From positions 34,250,735 through 34,314,734 of the forward strand of contig NC_059368.1 of NCBI RefSeq assembly GCF_019703515.2: DNA of 64,000 nt. The letters run 5' to 3'. Origin of the DNA: Myxocyprinus asiaticus. Its lineage: Eukaryota; Chordata; Actinopteri; Cypriniformes; Catostomidae. A model generated the notes under the pieces. That model did no database searches, had not been told where the DNA came from, and was given only the letters and a program-made list of their open reading frames with translations. Shown here piece after piece: positions 21,649 through 33,550 of this stretch. The stretch's first letter is position 1, and each line of letters opens with the position of its first letter. A program made the position numbers and the translations under genes.

Positions 21649-21913
21649 CAGTGTTGGGAAAGCTACTTTGAAACTATAGCTTCCCAAGGTACAAGCTACT
21701 CATAACTTAAGTAGTTAAACTACAGTCAAGCTATTAGCCAAAAAAGTCAATTTGAGGCTGCACAAGGCTCAAATGAATCAGTGAATCATTTATTGAACTA
21801 GTTCATTTACATGAACTTTCATTGGAAAATGTAGCTTCTGTCATGGTACTGAAAAAAAAAAAAAAAAAATGTTAGTTGTGTCGCTGCTTTTAGCCAACTA
21901 CTTCTCAACACTG
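21649..21913. mobile_element. Short hAT-type MITE
   Basis: It begins CAGTGTTGGGAAAGCTAC and ends with the complement of CAGTGTTGAGAAGTAG. The 8 bp flanks CTCCATAC (21641-21648) and CTTGATAC (21914-21921) agree at 6 of 8 positions. It is 265 bp with no coding capacity and has a poly-A run at 21851-21869. Confidence 0.7.
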
Positions 21914-21942
21914 CTTGATACCAAGGCCATTAGAAAATATAC

Positions 21943-22200
21943 TACATGACCAAAGGTATGTGGAGACCCAAACACCACACCCATACAGTATGTGCTTGTT
22001 AAAACTTCAATTTTAAAACCTAGGCATTTATAGGGATTTGGATATTTGAAACAAGGCTGCAGGGATTTGCTCCCATTCAGACACAAGGTCAGGCACTGAT
22101 GTTGGGCGATGGGACCTGGTTCACAGTTTGCATTCCAGTTTATCCCAAAAGTGTTCAGTGGGTTTCAGGTCTGGGCTTTGTGCAGAGCTGTCAAGTTTTT
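21943..22200 (-). mobile_element. Tc1/mariner fragment (different family)
   Basis: It starts with the terminus-like TGACCAAAGGTATGTGGA and holds a transposase-derived stretch (CAGTGGGTTTCAGGTCTGGG, 22158-22177; GCAGAGCTGTCAAG), both typical of minus-strand Tc1 transposase remnants in fish. It breaks off at a T/A-rich region near 22200. Confidence 0.6.
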
Positions 22201-23874
22201 GTAATATATAATTTATTTTTATTTTTTTATTTATTATTATTATTATTTAATTTTTTAATGCCAGATTCAATAAACCATTTTATATGGAGCTTTCTTTTGG
22301 GTATAAGGGTGTTTTGTTATGCCCCTTTCTACTAAAAATGTTTAAGGATATTACGTGGCTGTATGCACCTGCTAGTAATGGATGTAGAAGGGGGTATACA
22401 CTGTACATTCAAAATAGGAATGCACCGCAGTTCCCACCACTTTTTCTCATCCAGTCTGATTCCGTTACCTGAAATCTCAGTATTGGCCAATACCGATCCG
22501 ATACAAGTGTTGTAGTTTCAGTTTAGAATATCTATACATCACTCTGTGATACTAATTGGGGGTACTCTTTTTTTTTTTTTTTTTTTTTTTTTACATAAAT
22601 AAATGCAAACCTTTAACTACACATTATCCCAATGTAAATGTATAGCCTATTAAGAAAAACGTAATTGTTAACTAGACTACTGGATAATGTAGCAGAATTA
22701 ACAGTAGTTTCAGTGAAAGTCTTCAGTAGAAAATAAGCTAGTTTTCTTTGTGCAGTTTTTTTAACTTGGTTCTCTTTTTTTCTTTTTTTTTTTTTTGTAA
22801 GATATCAGTCCACTTGTAATTTGTAAACAATAATGATAATAATAATAATAATAAACTATTATTATTATTATTATTGACTTTTAGGATTTTAGAATACAAT
22901 AGTAGTATATTTCAGCCATGCACCTTTAACTTTTTAAACCCTCTGGCTTTTATTTTGACAGTCAGAACACTCCAGGAAGTCCTGTAAGTGTCTGCATTTG
23001 TGTGATGGGAGAAAGGTGCCATCCGCTGTTCCTGGCAGCCTACTCTGCCTTACAGGCTCCATTTGGTTAGGATTAGGATGGGGGTGGGTTTAGGGCATTT
23101 GCTGCCCGCCAGGGACAAACCGTGGCACCTTTGTACAATGGGCCTGTATTTGGGCTAGTTTGCAGTAGTTTAATTTGCCTCTTATTCAGAATATGGTGAA
23201 ATGCTTCTCCAGTGCCGTTCTTAACCTTTTTGCATGTGAGTTTCTCCTGTACTGACGGATCTCCCAGCGTGAGTTCTTTAATGCGCACTGTAATTAAAAT
23301 AAATCTTACCTTACACTTCACAGCAGATGCACTGGAGGACAGATTATATCATAGCGGGAGCACTGAAGGTCAGATGATATATTATCAAACATATAATGTG
23401 GTTTTTACATGTTTATAATGATTGATTGTGAAAGATAAGATGTGATCACGAATGCGCTTGCTGGCTATGTGCGGTGCCATCTTTTACTTGCAATGCAAGA
23501 AGGGATTCTGAGTTTGTATTTTCATAGAGGCATACAGAAGGAGGAGCATAGAAGGTTCTAAAAAACTAGCCCTTCCACTATTTGAGCTGCTGGTTCATTA
23601 TGACAACCGCTTCAGTCATTCTGACAACCGATTTTGCTGGTAAACAGCAGCATGAATGCAGATCACACTGGTTTGATCATACACGTCTGAGCCCAGCCTA
23701 GTGTAATCACACTGGTTTGATCATACGTGTGAAAGTGTTAATGCATGTTACAAGCGAAACAAACTATTGAGCTTCTACATCTCAGACTTTTGTGTGGCAC
23801 TTATATTGCACACTGCTCTGAGGGTCGCTGGTTATTACACCCATTCCAAATGTTTGCATACAGTTGTAGGGAAG
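22201..23874. other. Simple repeats and unassigned sequence
   Basis: Contains an (A/T)-rich (ATT)n block at 22218-22257, a repeat-terminus-like TAGGAATGCACCG with CCGATCCGATAC at 22414-22504, poly-T at 22569-22592, and (AAT)n/(ATT)n arms at 22838-22875 that can pair. The stretch 22900-23870 shows no repeat ends. It has a duplicated ATCACACTGGTTTGATCATAC at 23663 and 23706. Confidence 0.45.
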
Positions 23875-23974
23875 TGTAACAGGACTGGTTGGTGTAGGAA
23901 TGAGGAAGCATGGTTCAGGTAATGTCACACTCTTTTATTAACTCAAAATACACTCATGCAGGGTTTAGGTGTGT

Positions 23975-24008
<34 letters not shown>

Positions 24009-24134
24009 GCTCTGGTGTGGGCTCCTCTTATCGCTCTTCCCAAATTACTGCAACAAGAAACAGCTGTTAGACCTAATTGTCACCCAGGGATGAATCCTTA
24101 CCGCTTCCCCTCTCCCTGGATGGACACTCAACCA
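23875..24134 (-). repeat. 3' LTR of the minus Gmr1-like copy
   Basis: On the minus strand it runs from TGGTTGAGTG (24134) to ...CCTGTTACA (23875). It contains a 29 bp (CT)n tract at 23978-24006 and AATAAA (complement TTTATT at 23935). It corresponds to the LTR at 1576-1933, which has a GA tract at a similar place. Confidence 0.65.
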
Positions 24135-24179
24135 TGCCCTCACCACACACCCCAACCACCCGACTCAGGCGAAGGAGCC

Positions 24180-24663
24180 ATCCGGCCTGCCCACCACTCC
24201 TCCCCCCTCCTTTCTGGAGAGGAAATCCGCAACAGCCAACTGCACCCCCCGGTCCACCTCGAATTTAAAAGGCTGTAATGCCAGATACCAATGAGTGATC
24301 CACGCGTTAGTATCCTTCATGCGGAGGAGGCACTAGAGCAGGACGTGATCTGAACAGAGGGTGAAGGCCTGCCCCAAAAGGTAGTAACGGAGAGTGAGGA
24401 CTGCCCACTTAATGGCCAAGCATTCCTTCTCCACGGTGCTTTACTTAATCTCTCTCTTAAAGAGAGGTTCTGACTAATGTACAGCACTGGCCATTCCTCC
24501 CCCTCCACCACCTATGGATATGCATCACTTTAGACACCATGTTTACCTTTCGATAATCCACACAGAAATGGACTGACCCTTCACTCTTAAGAACCAGCAC
24601 TACCGGGCTGGACCAGTCACTGTGGGATTCTTCTATTACTCCCATCTCAAGCATTGCATCCAA
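24180..24663 (-). pseudogene. Gypsy RT N-terminus fused by deletion to RNase H C-terminus
   Basis: Minus frame 24663-24513 gives GVIEESHSDWSSPVVLVLKSEGSVHFCVDYRKVN, the start of the RT domain. Near 24513 it passes directly into VEGEEWPVLYIS, which belongs to the middle of RNase H. The RT palm with its catalytic Asp pair and the RNase H start are therefore deleted. The remaining RNase H is frameshifted and recognisable to about 24180 by comparison with the copy at 1200-1540. Confidence 0.85.
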
Positions 24664-25222
24664 TTCTTCTCATACCACTTTTTTCTTGTGCTCGGTAAGT
24701 CAGTAGGGATGAGTACGTACCACTACCCTGGGTCTCGATATGGTGCTGTATGAGGTTTGTACAACCAGGTAGAGGCGAGAACACATCCGCAAATTTGCAA
24801 CTTGGCAACATCTGTGAGTTGAGACGGTGAGAGGTGGTCTCCACAAGTGACTGGGATGAGTTGATTGGCTTTTAAGTTCACCTCCGGACCAAGCTCCGCC
24901 CTCTCCGGAACCACTGTTGCCAATGTCACAGGGACCGGCTCCCTCCATAATACAGGAGGTTGAAATGGTATATTTGACATGCGTCACCTCTATCTGTGCG
25001 TTTTACCTCACTCATCGTGTGACCTCAAAGGGCCCTTGCCACTTGGCGAGTAATATGGAGCTCGAGGTTGGGAGTAATACAATTGTCTCTAAGTGCAAGT
25101 TCCCGTAGCCGAGCTCCCCTATCATAGAGCTGGCTTTGGCGTTCTTGAGCTTGGAGTAAATTATCCTGTGTTAGTTGACCCAAAGTGTGGAGTTTTGCTT
25201 TAAGATCAAGAACATACTTAAT
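24664..25222 (-). pseudogene. Gypsy integrase C-terminus (GPY/F module) and IN-RT linker
   Basis: Minus reading gives AKLHTLGQLTQDN, QAQERQSQLYDRGARLREF and LAKWQGPFEVTR, the GPY/F module that follows a Gypsy integrase core. Frames at 24987-24700 then show VANLRMCSRLYLVVQT, ISRPRVVVR and the RT lead-in. The continuity from integrase tail to RT lead-in is the direct evidence that integrase precedes RT. There are several frameshifts and stops. Confidence 0.75.
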
Positions 25223-25780
25223 TTAGTTTTTACTATTTGAAGGTCCCTCCTCCAAAGCTTCCCGTATGATGTCGAGCACACTGCACGGTCGACACTCATA
25301 CAGTAGCTCGAACAGAGAAAACCCTGTGGAGGCTTGCGGAACCTTTCGAACTGCAAATAATAGGGGTTCGAGCCACTTATCCCAATTCCTAGTGTCCTCG
25401 TGCATGAACTTACAAATCATATTTTTCAGGGTTTTATTAAATTGTTCCACCAACCCATCTGTTTGTGGGTGGTAAACACTGGTGCGAATCGATTTAATAC
25501 CCAACAATTCATATAGCTCACGTAGTGTATGTGACATGAAAGTAGTGCCTTGATCAGTGAGGATTTCTTTCAGAATCCCCACTTGGGAGATAATCTTGAA
25601 GAGCACCTCCGCAACACTGCATGCTGAGATGTTGCGCAAAGGCACTGCTTCTGGATATCGCATTGCATAATCCACCAGAACTAACACAAAGCGACGTCCA
25701 TGTGCTGTCAGTTCTAATTGCCCAATGAGGTCCATGCCAGTTCTCTCAAAGGGGACCTTGATTAATGGCAGAGGGTGCAA
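25223..25780 (-). pseudogene. Gypsy integrase catalytic core
   Basis: A 185-codon open frame carries the DDE core that joins retroelement DNA to the genome. The first Asp is in GMDLIG (about residue 17), the second in ILTDQGTTF, and the Glu in YHPQTDGLVEQFNKTLK. All three are present. RNWDKWLEPLLFAVRKVP and TGFSLFELLYECRP follow as expected. The N-terminal HHCC zinc domain is absent, because the preceding sequence (25781-25960) is protease and the region between is deleted. The core looks intact but cannot be expressed as part of a complete element. Confidence 0.85.
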
Positions 25781-25789
25781 TGGTCCAGT

Positions 25790-26060
25790 TCGTTCCCAAA
25801 ATTAGTGGATTGGTGAGGCGGGAATTAACCGCAGCCTCGACAATATATTTCTTCCCCGAAATTGAATAGTGACTGTCACTTTAGGGTAACTTTGAATATC
25901 CCTGTGCACACACCTCACCTTCACCTTCCGCCCCGAGTCCAAAGCTTCATCTTGAACCAAACATTAGTGGATAGTGTTTTGATTACAACCGGTATCCACC
26001 AAGGCTTGATATGTACTTCCCTTGATACCTGTGAGTATGCGGTACGTTCCTTCTCGATCG
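25790..26060 (-). pseudogene. Gypsy retropepsin fragment
   Basis: The minus frame has YQALVDTGCNQNTIH at about 26005-25964. This holds the D-T-G triad of a retroviral-type aspartic protease, with Cys in place of the usual Ser/Ala. Downstream pieces (VKVRCVHRDIQSYPKVTVTI and NSRLTNPLILGTNW) fit the flap and C-terminal part before the deletion into integrase. Confidence 0.7.
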
Positions 26061-26885
26061 GGGCGGCCTGTGGGGTGTTGGGGACCAGGACCAATATTCC
26101 CAGTTCCATCACTGGGCATTGGTCCTAAGTGCTCTGGCTCCCCGCAACTCCAACAAGCCGGCCCAGACATTATGTCCGCACCCACAGCAGCAGATTCACC
26201 AACCTGGGGGGAAGAGCGAGAACAGACAGGGGGAACTACTGGCTGGATAAACTGGGGGGTGGGGCGGGGACCAGACATGGGGGGCTGGATAGAGGGAAAG
26301 TGAGGGGAGAGGGAGAGGAGAGAGCGAAACCGAGGGCTGCTCCGCCCCGGGTACACCGCCATATGGTCCACAGCCAGCTGGATGGCCTCATCCAGTGATG
26401 CCGGGTGGCGGAACTGGACCCATTCTGCTGTTTCAATTGGCAGATGAAGGTCGAACTGCTCCAGCACCACCAGATCGACGATTCCCTTGGCGTCACGCTC
26501 CTCCGCCAGCAGCCATTTCTGGCAGGCATCATAAAGCTGTTGGGCAAACGGGCAGCCGCGCTCACTCAGCGTCAGCGAGCGGAAGTGCTGTTATAGTTGG
26601 TCAGGGCTGCGCTTGATGGCTTTCTTCAAGTCTTTATACACCAGGAGGTTTTCTGCAGGCAGGTGTTGGGCTGCGAGCTGGGCTTCCCTGGACAACAGCG
26701 GCAGGAAGTGTGCCACCCACTGTGACTTCGGCCATTTCCAGACCCCCGCCATCCACACAGACAGTTCAAGGAATGCCTCCAGTTCATCCTGTGGGCCCAT
26801 TTTCATGAGGGTGACCGGAGGCATGGAGATTGCTCGGTCTGGGGTCGCGGTTGGGCCTTCCCCAACTATTCAGAAAGCTTTTTGA
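25964..26885 (-). pseudogene. Gypsy gag with SCAN-like region and zinc knuckle
   Basis: Minus frame 26824-26591 opens MPPVTLMKMGPQDELEAFLE and contains WPKSQWVAHFLPLLS and AAQHLPAENLLVYKDLKKAI, the capsid region related to vertebrate SCAN domains. A frameshift near 26590 leads to 26565-26236 and 26470-25964. These continue with EERDAKGIVDLVVLEQF, AEWVQFRHPASLDEAIQLA and a CWSCGEPEHL half of a CCHC knuckle, whose second half is damaged. The copy stops at about 26885 without leader or LTR. Confidence 0.8.
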
Positions 26886-29048
26886 AAACAACGTTTATTT
26901 TTGCAATTACGTTTTGTGTCGCTAGTAGTGCAGAAATGACACTTCAACTTTAAAAATTAAAAAGAATAATTGAAAATCCTTGTTTGGCTAAATAACATTG
27001 AGGAAACCGCCACAATCCTCCTGAAACAGCCAAGGATTCAACCTTGTTTTCTTTCATTACGTCATACTCTTTCATGTTTTACCACATTAATGTGCTGTAT
27101 TAAATCAACACCATTTATGTCACAAGTTAGAAATCCCTTCATGAAAACATATAGGAGTGCAAGGCTCATTTATAAGGGGATACTATAACAGTTCCTGGGT
27201 TTGATTGCCACACTATTCATTAAGTTCTGTTTTGCCAGCAGATTCACATTCAACATTTACCTACATCAGAAGTAGTATTGATATAGGCATAATTATTTAA
27301 TATCTCTCTATCCCAGCATAAAAATTATGTATACACTATACATCTGTTCATTCTCAGATATTGGCATATCTACTGTACACACAGTATAAGTGTGTGTGTT
27401 GCCTTGAGTCTGACATCTTCATTCAGCCTGTGCATTTGGTAATGGAGTTTCCCTGGGGCCAACAGCACAGTGTGTGTCCTCATTGTTCAAAGGCTCAAGG
27501 TTTCAAACTGATAGGTCCTAATATATTTTAGTATTGATTATCGATGCGGATGATTTCCCAAAGGAAATCTTGTTGCAGTGCCCTAGTATGTGCACACTGC
27601 AATTCTAAGGCATGTGTTACACTGCCAAAAGCAAGAACTCTCTAAAAGGTCTTAAGACACCATGACCTTCAAAATCTAGCTAAATCAAAATAAAAGCCTC
27701 ACCTGGAGTGTGTCTACTGGTCCTGACAACATTTGGCCTTGTCTTAGATCTGCCTTTGCCGCAGAACAAATTAATCAAAAAGACAAGATTTACAGATTAG
27801 ACGGTGCGTAAAGCAGCTACTAATCTGCTGAAAACCATTTCCAAAATTCATTTCCTCCAATGATGCAAGCACTAGTTTTACAAACTCTACAATATAAAGT
27901 CTTTTAAATCCAAAAAAATAATGACCCCAAAGTTAAGTCATGAAACTCTAAATGGCGCAAGCTTCTAGGTTCTTTGAACTTGTTATCTGTTAGCCAATCA
28001 ACTAGCTCACATGGGATGTGTTGGGCCAATCGGCTTGCATGGTGTAAGCTGATAGGTTCTTCAAAATGTAATCTGTCAGCCAATTAACTTGCATACTCTC
28101 TTTTTGTGTCTACATTTCTGTGCCCTTCAAGTAGAGTTAGACAAATCGTAATTACGAGTTCCGAGCACATGAATGACCTAGCAAAGTCATATTTACGAGT
28201 GAGAAACTCAGAATCCTAGATGGTGCCTGAGTTTCCGAGTTGGGACTTTGGAAGGTGTATTTCAACATTAAAGATGATAGGAAGCAATTATTTTGCAAAA
28301 AACTTCTGTACTTTATTTCAAATATATAAATTTGTTATATATGGCAGTCACTAATGACTCACCCTTCTGGGTTTGTTTTAAGCTAATTAATTAATTTGTA
28401 GGATACCATTCATTATCATATCACTTATGTTTATTCACTGGTACAGCAGAAAAAAGAGCTTTTGTCGATGTTCATTGAGTATGTTTGTTTGGCTTCCGTA
28501 TTTTGTTACTCACTTGAATGTGTGACGTAGTAATAATGAATGCCAACTCTGAGGTACGAGCTTAACAAGTTCACTTGAAAGCAGCATAATATTGCTCAGT
28601 TTTGCAGATAACCTGGTTGAAATGCAAGAGTTATGAGTTGTTCTCTGAAACCCTCCACCTGTCTAGATCAGCTACAGAGACCAAAACATAGCATGTCCTG
28701 CATGCTCAACGCGGTATGTCTTGTGTTTGTCTAATTGTGCAGCAGCAGCATGTCCACATGCTAACACAGTATGTCTCTGTATGTTCTAGGAGCATGAAGT
28801 CTTGCTCTAGCACTTGCTCTGCAGAAGCAGCAGTGTAGCAGATCTAGTCCGCTAAGACCAAATCCTAGAAATATGTTAAATATGAGTTGCCATGGCTGAA
28901 TTGATGTTATTAAAATATTGAACAACACATTTTGTTCTGCACTCCTCTGCAAATTCACAATCAGATTCTGACAAAGTTCAAGATTGTGGCAAAATGATAT
29001 GTTTAATATGCAATGTTGATCATTAGTAAAGACCATTAGTAAAAATTT
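26886..29048. other. No gene; minor duplications
   Basis: Mostly AT-rich sequence of mixed character. A diverged direct duplication of about 80 bp lies at 27955-28095, both units with AAGCT(T)..TAGGTTCTT..GTTATCTGT.AGCCAAT. The interval 28130-28260 has TACGAGTTCCGAG and TTTCCGAGTTGGGA, which look like a decayed repeat. Confidence 0.45.
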
Positions 29049-29700
29049 GGGCTGTCAATCGATTAACATCGATATTTACCGAGGCCCCAAAATTAAGGTA
29101 ATTTAGAAAAATGAAAATACTTATATACGCCTAATAAATATTAAAATTAAAATACATTACATCATATTGTGGCAACAGACAAGTAAAGCAATTAGACAAT
29201 ACAAAAAGTAGCTTTAAAAGTGTAAATATTGTTTGTTTTATTTTCATATCATTGAACATAACCTAATTATTGGCCTACTTACCTCTGTTCTTTTTTTATG
29301 TTTAAATGAACTCGTGTCAGGTGGACACTTCTGGAGCATCTCACTTTGGTTGCATCGCATCTCATTAGCTTTTTAGCTATTCTAGCCATAAGGGCTGTGT
29401 TTTTAGGACACTGTGTCAAGTTGAATGTAGATTGAAACTTTGAAAAACCCACCATGAGATCCCTGCATTCTGTTATGTTCGGTCCAGCTGTCATTGAGCA
29501 CATGGGCGCGTCATCTACAGAAGGCTGTGCTGCCCAGCTCATTGCTTTAGCAAGGTGTGTTGCCTGTACAGCTGGAGCTCCCTATAGCATCAAGTGGTAC
29601 AGAACATCAAGTCTGAATTGCTCCGATGCTACAGAAAATTCTTATACAGAATTTAATCACAGGTTGTGGACATGATTAATTGCGTAAATATATATATAGC
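29049..29700. repeat. Probable DNA transposon remnant (GGGCTGTCAATCGATTA type)
   Basis: The left end GGGCTGTCAATCGATTAACA and the right-hand TTAATCACAGG ... GATTAATTGCGTAA (29653-29687) are the end motifs of a common vertebrate-fish repeat. The minus frame 29542-29279 inside it is not recognised. Boundaries are approximate. Confidence 0.4.
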
Positions 29701-30071
29701 CGGTGAGTTGAAAATAATCAACACAGGATACAATAGTAATTAGGGTTTTCTTTATTCTGACTGCTGTCTTAGAAAAAGGACAGCAATAGGGCCATATTGT
29801 ATTTAAAAAATAAAACAAAGAAAATAAAAAACTGTGCCTTTTGTGCTTATTTGAAAAATTAAACAATGGATTGCAATACAGGAGTTTTCTGACTATTTAT
29901 AAATATGACTCAAAAAGAACATTGTCCCAAATAAGCGCAAAAATGATTCAGTAAATTTCAGCACAATGAAACTCCGTAGAAAGAAATAAAAACGGTATAA
30001 TGAAATTTGGTAGAGGCTTATGTCAAAAGAAACCACAAACAAGGCATTAGCCTACCCTTATATTTCAACAC
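29701..30071. other. No feature recognised
   Basis: AT-rich, no paired ends or convincing frame. Confidence 0.5.
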
Positions 30072-32078
30072 TGTTGGGCCTCATGTATTCAGATAGAAGA
30101 CAAAGGCAGGCCTAACAGTCGTAAAACCTGACTGAGGCCCACAGTCATAAATCTTACTGATAAAAACTGCGCCAGAATCAAACAAAGGGAGTCCAAAACA
30201 GACTACAAATCCCATGAAGCCTTGCTCACTAAAGGATCGAACTCTCAACTCCTATTGGATGAGGCACACAACAGAACGCCCCTCAACCATGACGTCATCA
30301 GGAGTAGAAATACCTCTGAAATGCTTCCGGGATTTGCTTCCAGCAACTTTGCTCGCCGTGCATAGATGCAGCTCATCGCTGCTCTCAGGTGTAGCCTTGT
30401 GGCACAAGGAAGTAACATCCGACTTGAAACTGTGGCCATACAATCTCCATCTTGCTGGACGAGTTGAGATTACTCTGTGTTCAACTGAACACTCTAACGG
30501 ATCCGAAGGAGACCGCTGAGCAATCCGCATCTTCATCCATTTGCCTGCAGAAGTGAAGAGAGAAAAGATTTCTCTTCCATCTTCAATCATGTCAACGTCG
30601 CTGATTTCTCCACCAGCCCGCCGAGAATCAGCAGCCTACCGCCCACCGACAGAGCGAGGAAACGGCCTCCCGTCATCACCTGAGCCTCGAGGAATCGATT
30701 CAGAGTCAAACGACGGATAAACACACATTCTAGCTGCATCCTCATGCGATTCAAGAGGTTTACGTCTGGGCAGAGATAGAATATTATAGTGTGTTATTCT
30801 TGTGTATCAAGGTTATTGCTTGTACAGTTTACGGACCGCCGAGTCCGCTCATTGCTGCCAATAATACTCAAGGTATTACTATAATGTACTGTTATCACGA
30901 ATGAGATCTGCTGTGTTGTAGTCCAACCACATTGGACTGTTGTGTATTTCCGCCATCGCGGGTGAGACCGGCACACTGAGTTTATCCATTAAAGAATCAA
31001 AGACCGCGGGACAGTTCACGAGCCGTCCACCGCATCTCTGAGTGAACAGCTGCTTTCTCTCCCACGATTGCGAAACCGGCTTTGGGGCCGTCACTTTATT
31101 CTCTCTCTCTCTCTCGTGCTAAACACACACATGCGACCCCTCACAAACATTCTCGCACACACTTTTGGCTAGTAGATAACTTCGTGATAAAGCTCAGCTT
31201 TGTCCCTAAGTTATCGTACAAGCGGAGACACGCGGTAAACTGGCAGACGCCATTCTCTCCGCCCACATTCGTGGCCATATTCTCTGGCCGGAAATCTCAC
31301 ATGACGTACTCTCCACGAGAGTCACGTCTGCCATTTTGTGCGCGTCCCTCCTTACACACCTTCCTCGTGTTATAGGATTATTTTGGTTACCATATCTAAT
31401 CATATCACTGTTTAGTTTGTAGTTGTAAGTCGGAAGTTTACTGACTGCATTGTATTGATTATTAATTGATATAAATGTTGTTATATTTCAAGTGTTTTGG
31501 TTTGTTTGCATACACCTGTGTCAAATGCTGATGGGATGTCAGTGCTCGGATTCAAGCCTTTATTGTTTTTTTTTTTCGAAAATAGATATTCTTCGGATGT
31601 CGATTTTCCTAAGAGAACAATCTAATATTGAGACTGTTATACTATCTGGTTATTAGTCCCTGATTCCAGGGTGGTGCCCCGGCGATATTAATCCTTATTA
31701 ATATTCTATTGATTTTTGATAATTGATAATTATCTTTGATGATTGTTGAATTTGAAGGATCAACAAGCTAGTGTTAATTTTAATCAATGTTTCATCAATG
31801 TTAACAATTAACGATTAGCTTTGATAATTGTTGATTTAAAGGATTAAATAAAGCTAACATTGATTCAAATCAATGTTCTATTGATTTTAATAATTATCTT
31901 TTGATAATTATTTATTATTGCTAATAACCAAACCTGCTCCTAAACGTAGCACACTACATTTACTGGAGCCCCATATGAGATTTTAATGATGTAGATTCTA
32001 TTATTTAATTAATAACTAAAATAATGATTCATTATTTCTGATAGTAACACTGATCTAAACAACCAGTAAAGCCCTACA
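30072..32078 (+). repeat. 2.0 kb solo-LTR-like segment, CpG-rich
   Basis: It starts TGTTGGGC and ends GCCCTACA, inverted termini of LTR form. The 4 bp sequence ACAC lies on both sides (30068-30071, 32079-32082), though the right side is CA-rich. A polyadenylation-type AATAAA sits near 31846 in the 3' part, and AT-rich repeats with TTGATAATTG follow the usual place of U5. The 5' two-thirds (30190-31380) is unusually CpG-rich. It has a CRE (TGACGTCA at 30293), an ACTACAAATCCCATGAAGCC (ZNF143-type) at 30203, and GCCATTTTG (YY1-type) at 31331. I recall similar sequence as repeated in carp-like genomes, but the parent family is not confirmed. The alternative is a host CpG-island promoter. Confidence 0.5.
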
Positions 32079-32082
32079 ACAC

Positions 32083-33550
32083 ACACTTACACATGTTGCT
32101 GAAGGCTGTTGGTTTTAATGTTTTGTGTTGTTGCATGTGCATAATAGTGTGAGAAGCCTGTTAACACTAAAGAAATGCAACGAGAAGTAGTGTGCTACGG
32201 CTACCTGGATGATGTATTTGTTCCACTTCAAAGTGTGGAATGTTGAACACTTTATGAACTCAATGTTTGCAGGTTTCCCTACAAAAGCCCCTATCTTTAA
32301 AATTGTCAAGATGGAGGACATGGCAACTACTGAAACATCTGTATAGAACACAGCAGCTTACAAATTTGAATGGAATGTTTTACCATCACCCCATGTTGTG
32401 CGATTCCTTGAAATACATATATAGCCATTTTTGGTCATATGCCTACACTACCCGGCAGTACAAAGCCAAAATGCAAACTGAGAAAAATGGTTTCAAGTGT
32501 TTGATTGTCCATCCAAATATGGATCATAAAATAGACCCACTCTGTTTTCTCTGAATCTGAACATAGTTGAGCTAAACCCATTAGTTACAGGACAGATCAT
32601 AGTCTAAGACTACGTGTACCCCAGGGGGGATGTTAGTTATTTCCAGGAGGTATGCAAAAAAATTTGGATTTTGCTATGTTGAATTTCTAAAATAAAATGT
32701 ATGGCTTAAAAATAGTAGGGATTATGAATGGATAAAAATATAGATTTTCCGAATAATCATGATCTTTATTTGAACGATCCCGGTATTGATTTTTAAAATC
32801 CTAAAATGGATCTTTACTCAATGCAAATTTCAGCCCATAGAACCTTTCACTGCATGTTAAGTGTAAAAGTTTGGTTTCACTCGTACCGTGTAAAATGTGT
32901 CCAAATACGTGATCCACACAGTCCATTTGTCATTGAATAATGCCTTTTAATATCTTCTCTGTTCTTTACAGTCAATTAGTGATCACAAAAAAACAACAAT
33001 GTTTAATTCTAATCACACAAAGCATGGATATATTAAAGAAGCAGTGGGACTCCTCTCGTTAGCTCCACCAAAACACTGTGGGACGAACTGCTGGCAATAT
33101 TAAAGAGACAGCATATTTTAGTATGTGTTCTACATATCAACGAAAATATTTCTGTTAGTTAGAAGGTCTCCTGTATAAGTAACAGAAGCTGAGAGTTTTT
33201 TTTTTTTTTTTTTCATTTATAAGCACAATGGACATTATAGTATAACTGAAATACAGCCAAATTAATTCGGATAGAATCAAAATACGAATCGAATTAAGAG
33301 CTTATAAATCCAAACAGGATCAGGGATTTTCATCAACCCAAACCCAACAGAGATATCATTAAATAAAACCAATATTAATTGGTCAATAATAATACATTTA
33401 ATGTTTGTTTTATGGTATTTAGTCAATGGTACACATATTTGGTTTTGTGTTGATGGAGGGGCACTTGAGCCTTACTGTTGATGCTATGGGGGTACTTTTG
33501 ACAAAATGTATAGTTAATGTGGTTTGCCTTTGCAGGGCAGAATATACTCT
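32083..33550. other. No gene; repeat traces
   Basis: AT-rich. A block with TTTCCGAATAATCATGATC near 32745 and a poly-T at 33197-33214 are the only notable items. Confidence 0.45.

Larger units (their letters stand above)
23875..26885 (-). mobile_element. Gmr1-like Ty3/Gypsy retrotransposon, 5'-truncated and internally deleted
   Basis: Reading minus, the order is gag with a SCAN-like helix region, zinc knuckle, protease, integrase core, GPY/F module, reverse transcriptase start, RNase H end, LTR. Integrase therefore lies upstream of RT, as in Gmr1-type elements, instead of last as in most Gypsy elements. The 5' LTR is missing. The fragment ends near 26885. Deletions remove the integrase zinc domain and the RT palm. 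Confidence 0.85.

Noticed and set aside
22838..22875. (AAT)n/(ATT)n arms as a functional hairpin
   Set aside because: Complementary simple repeats pair by composition alone.
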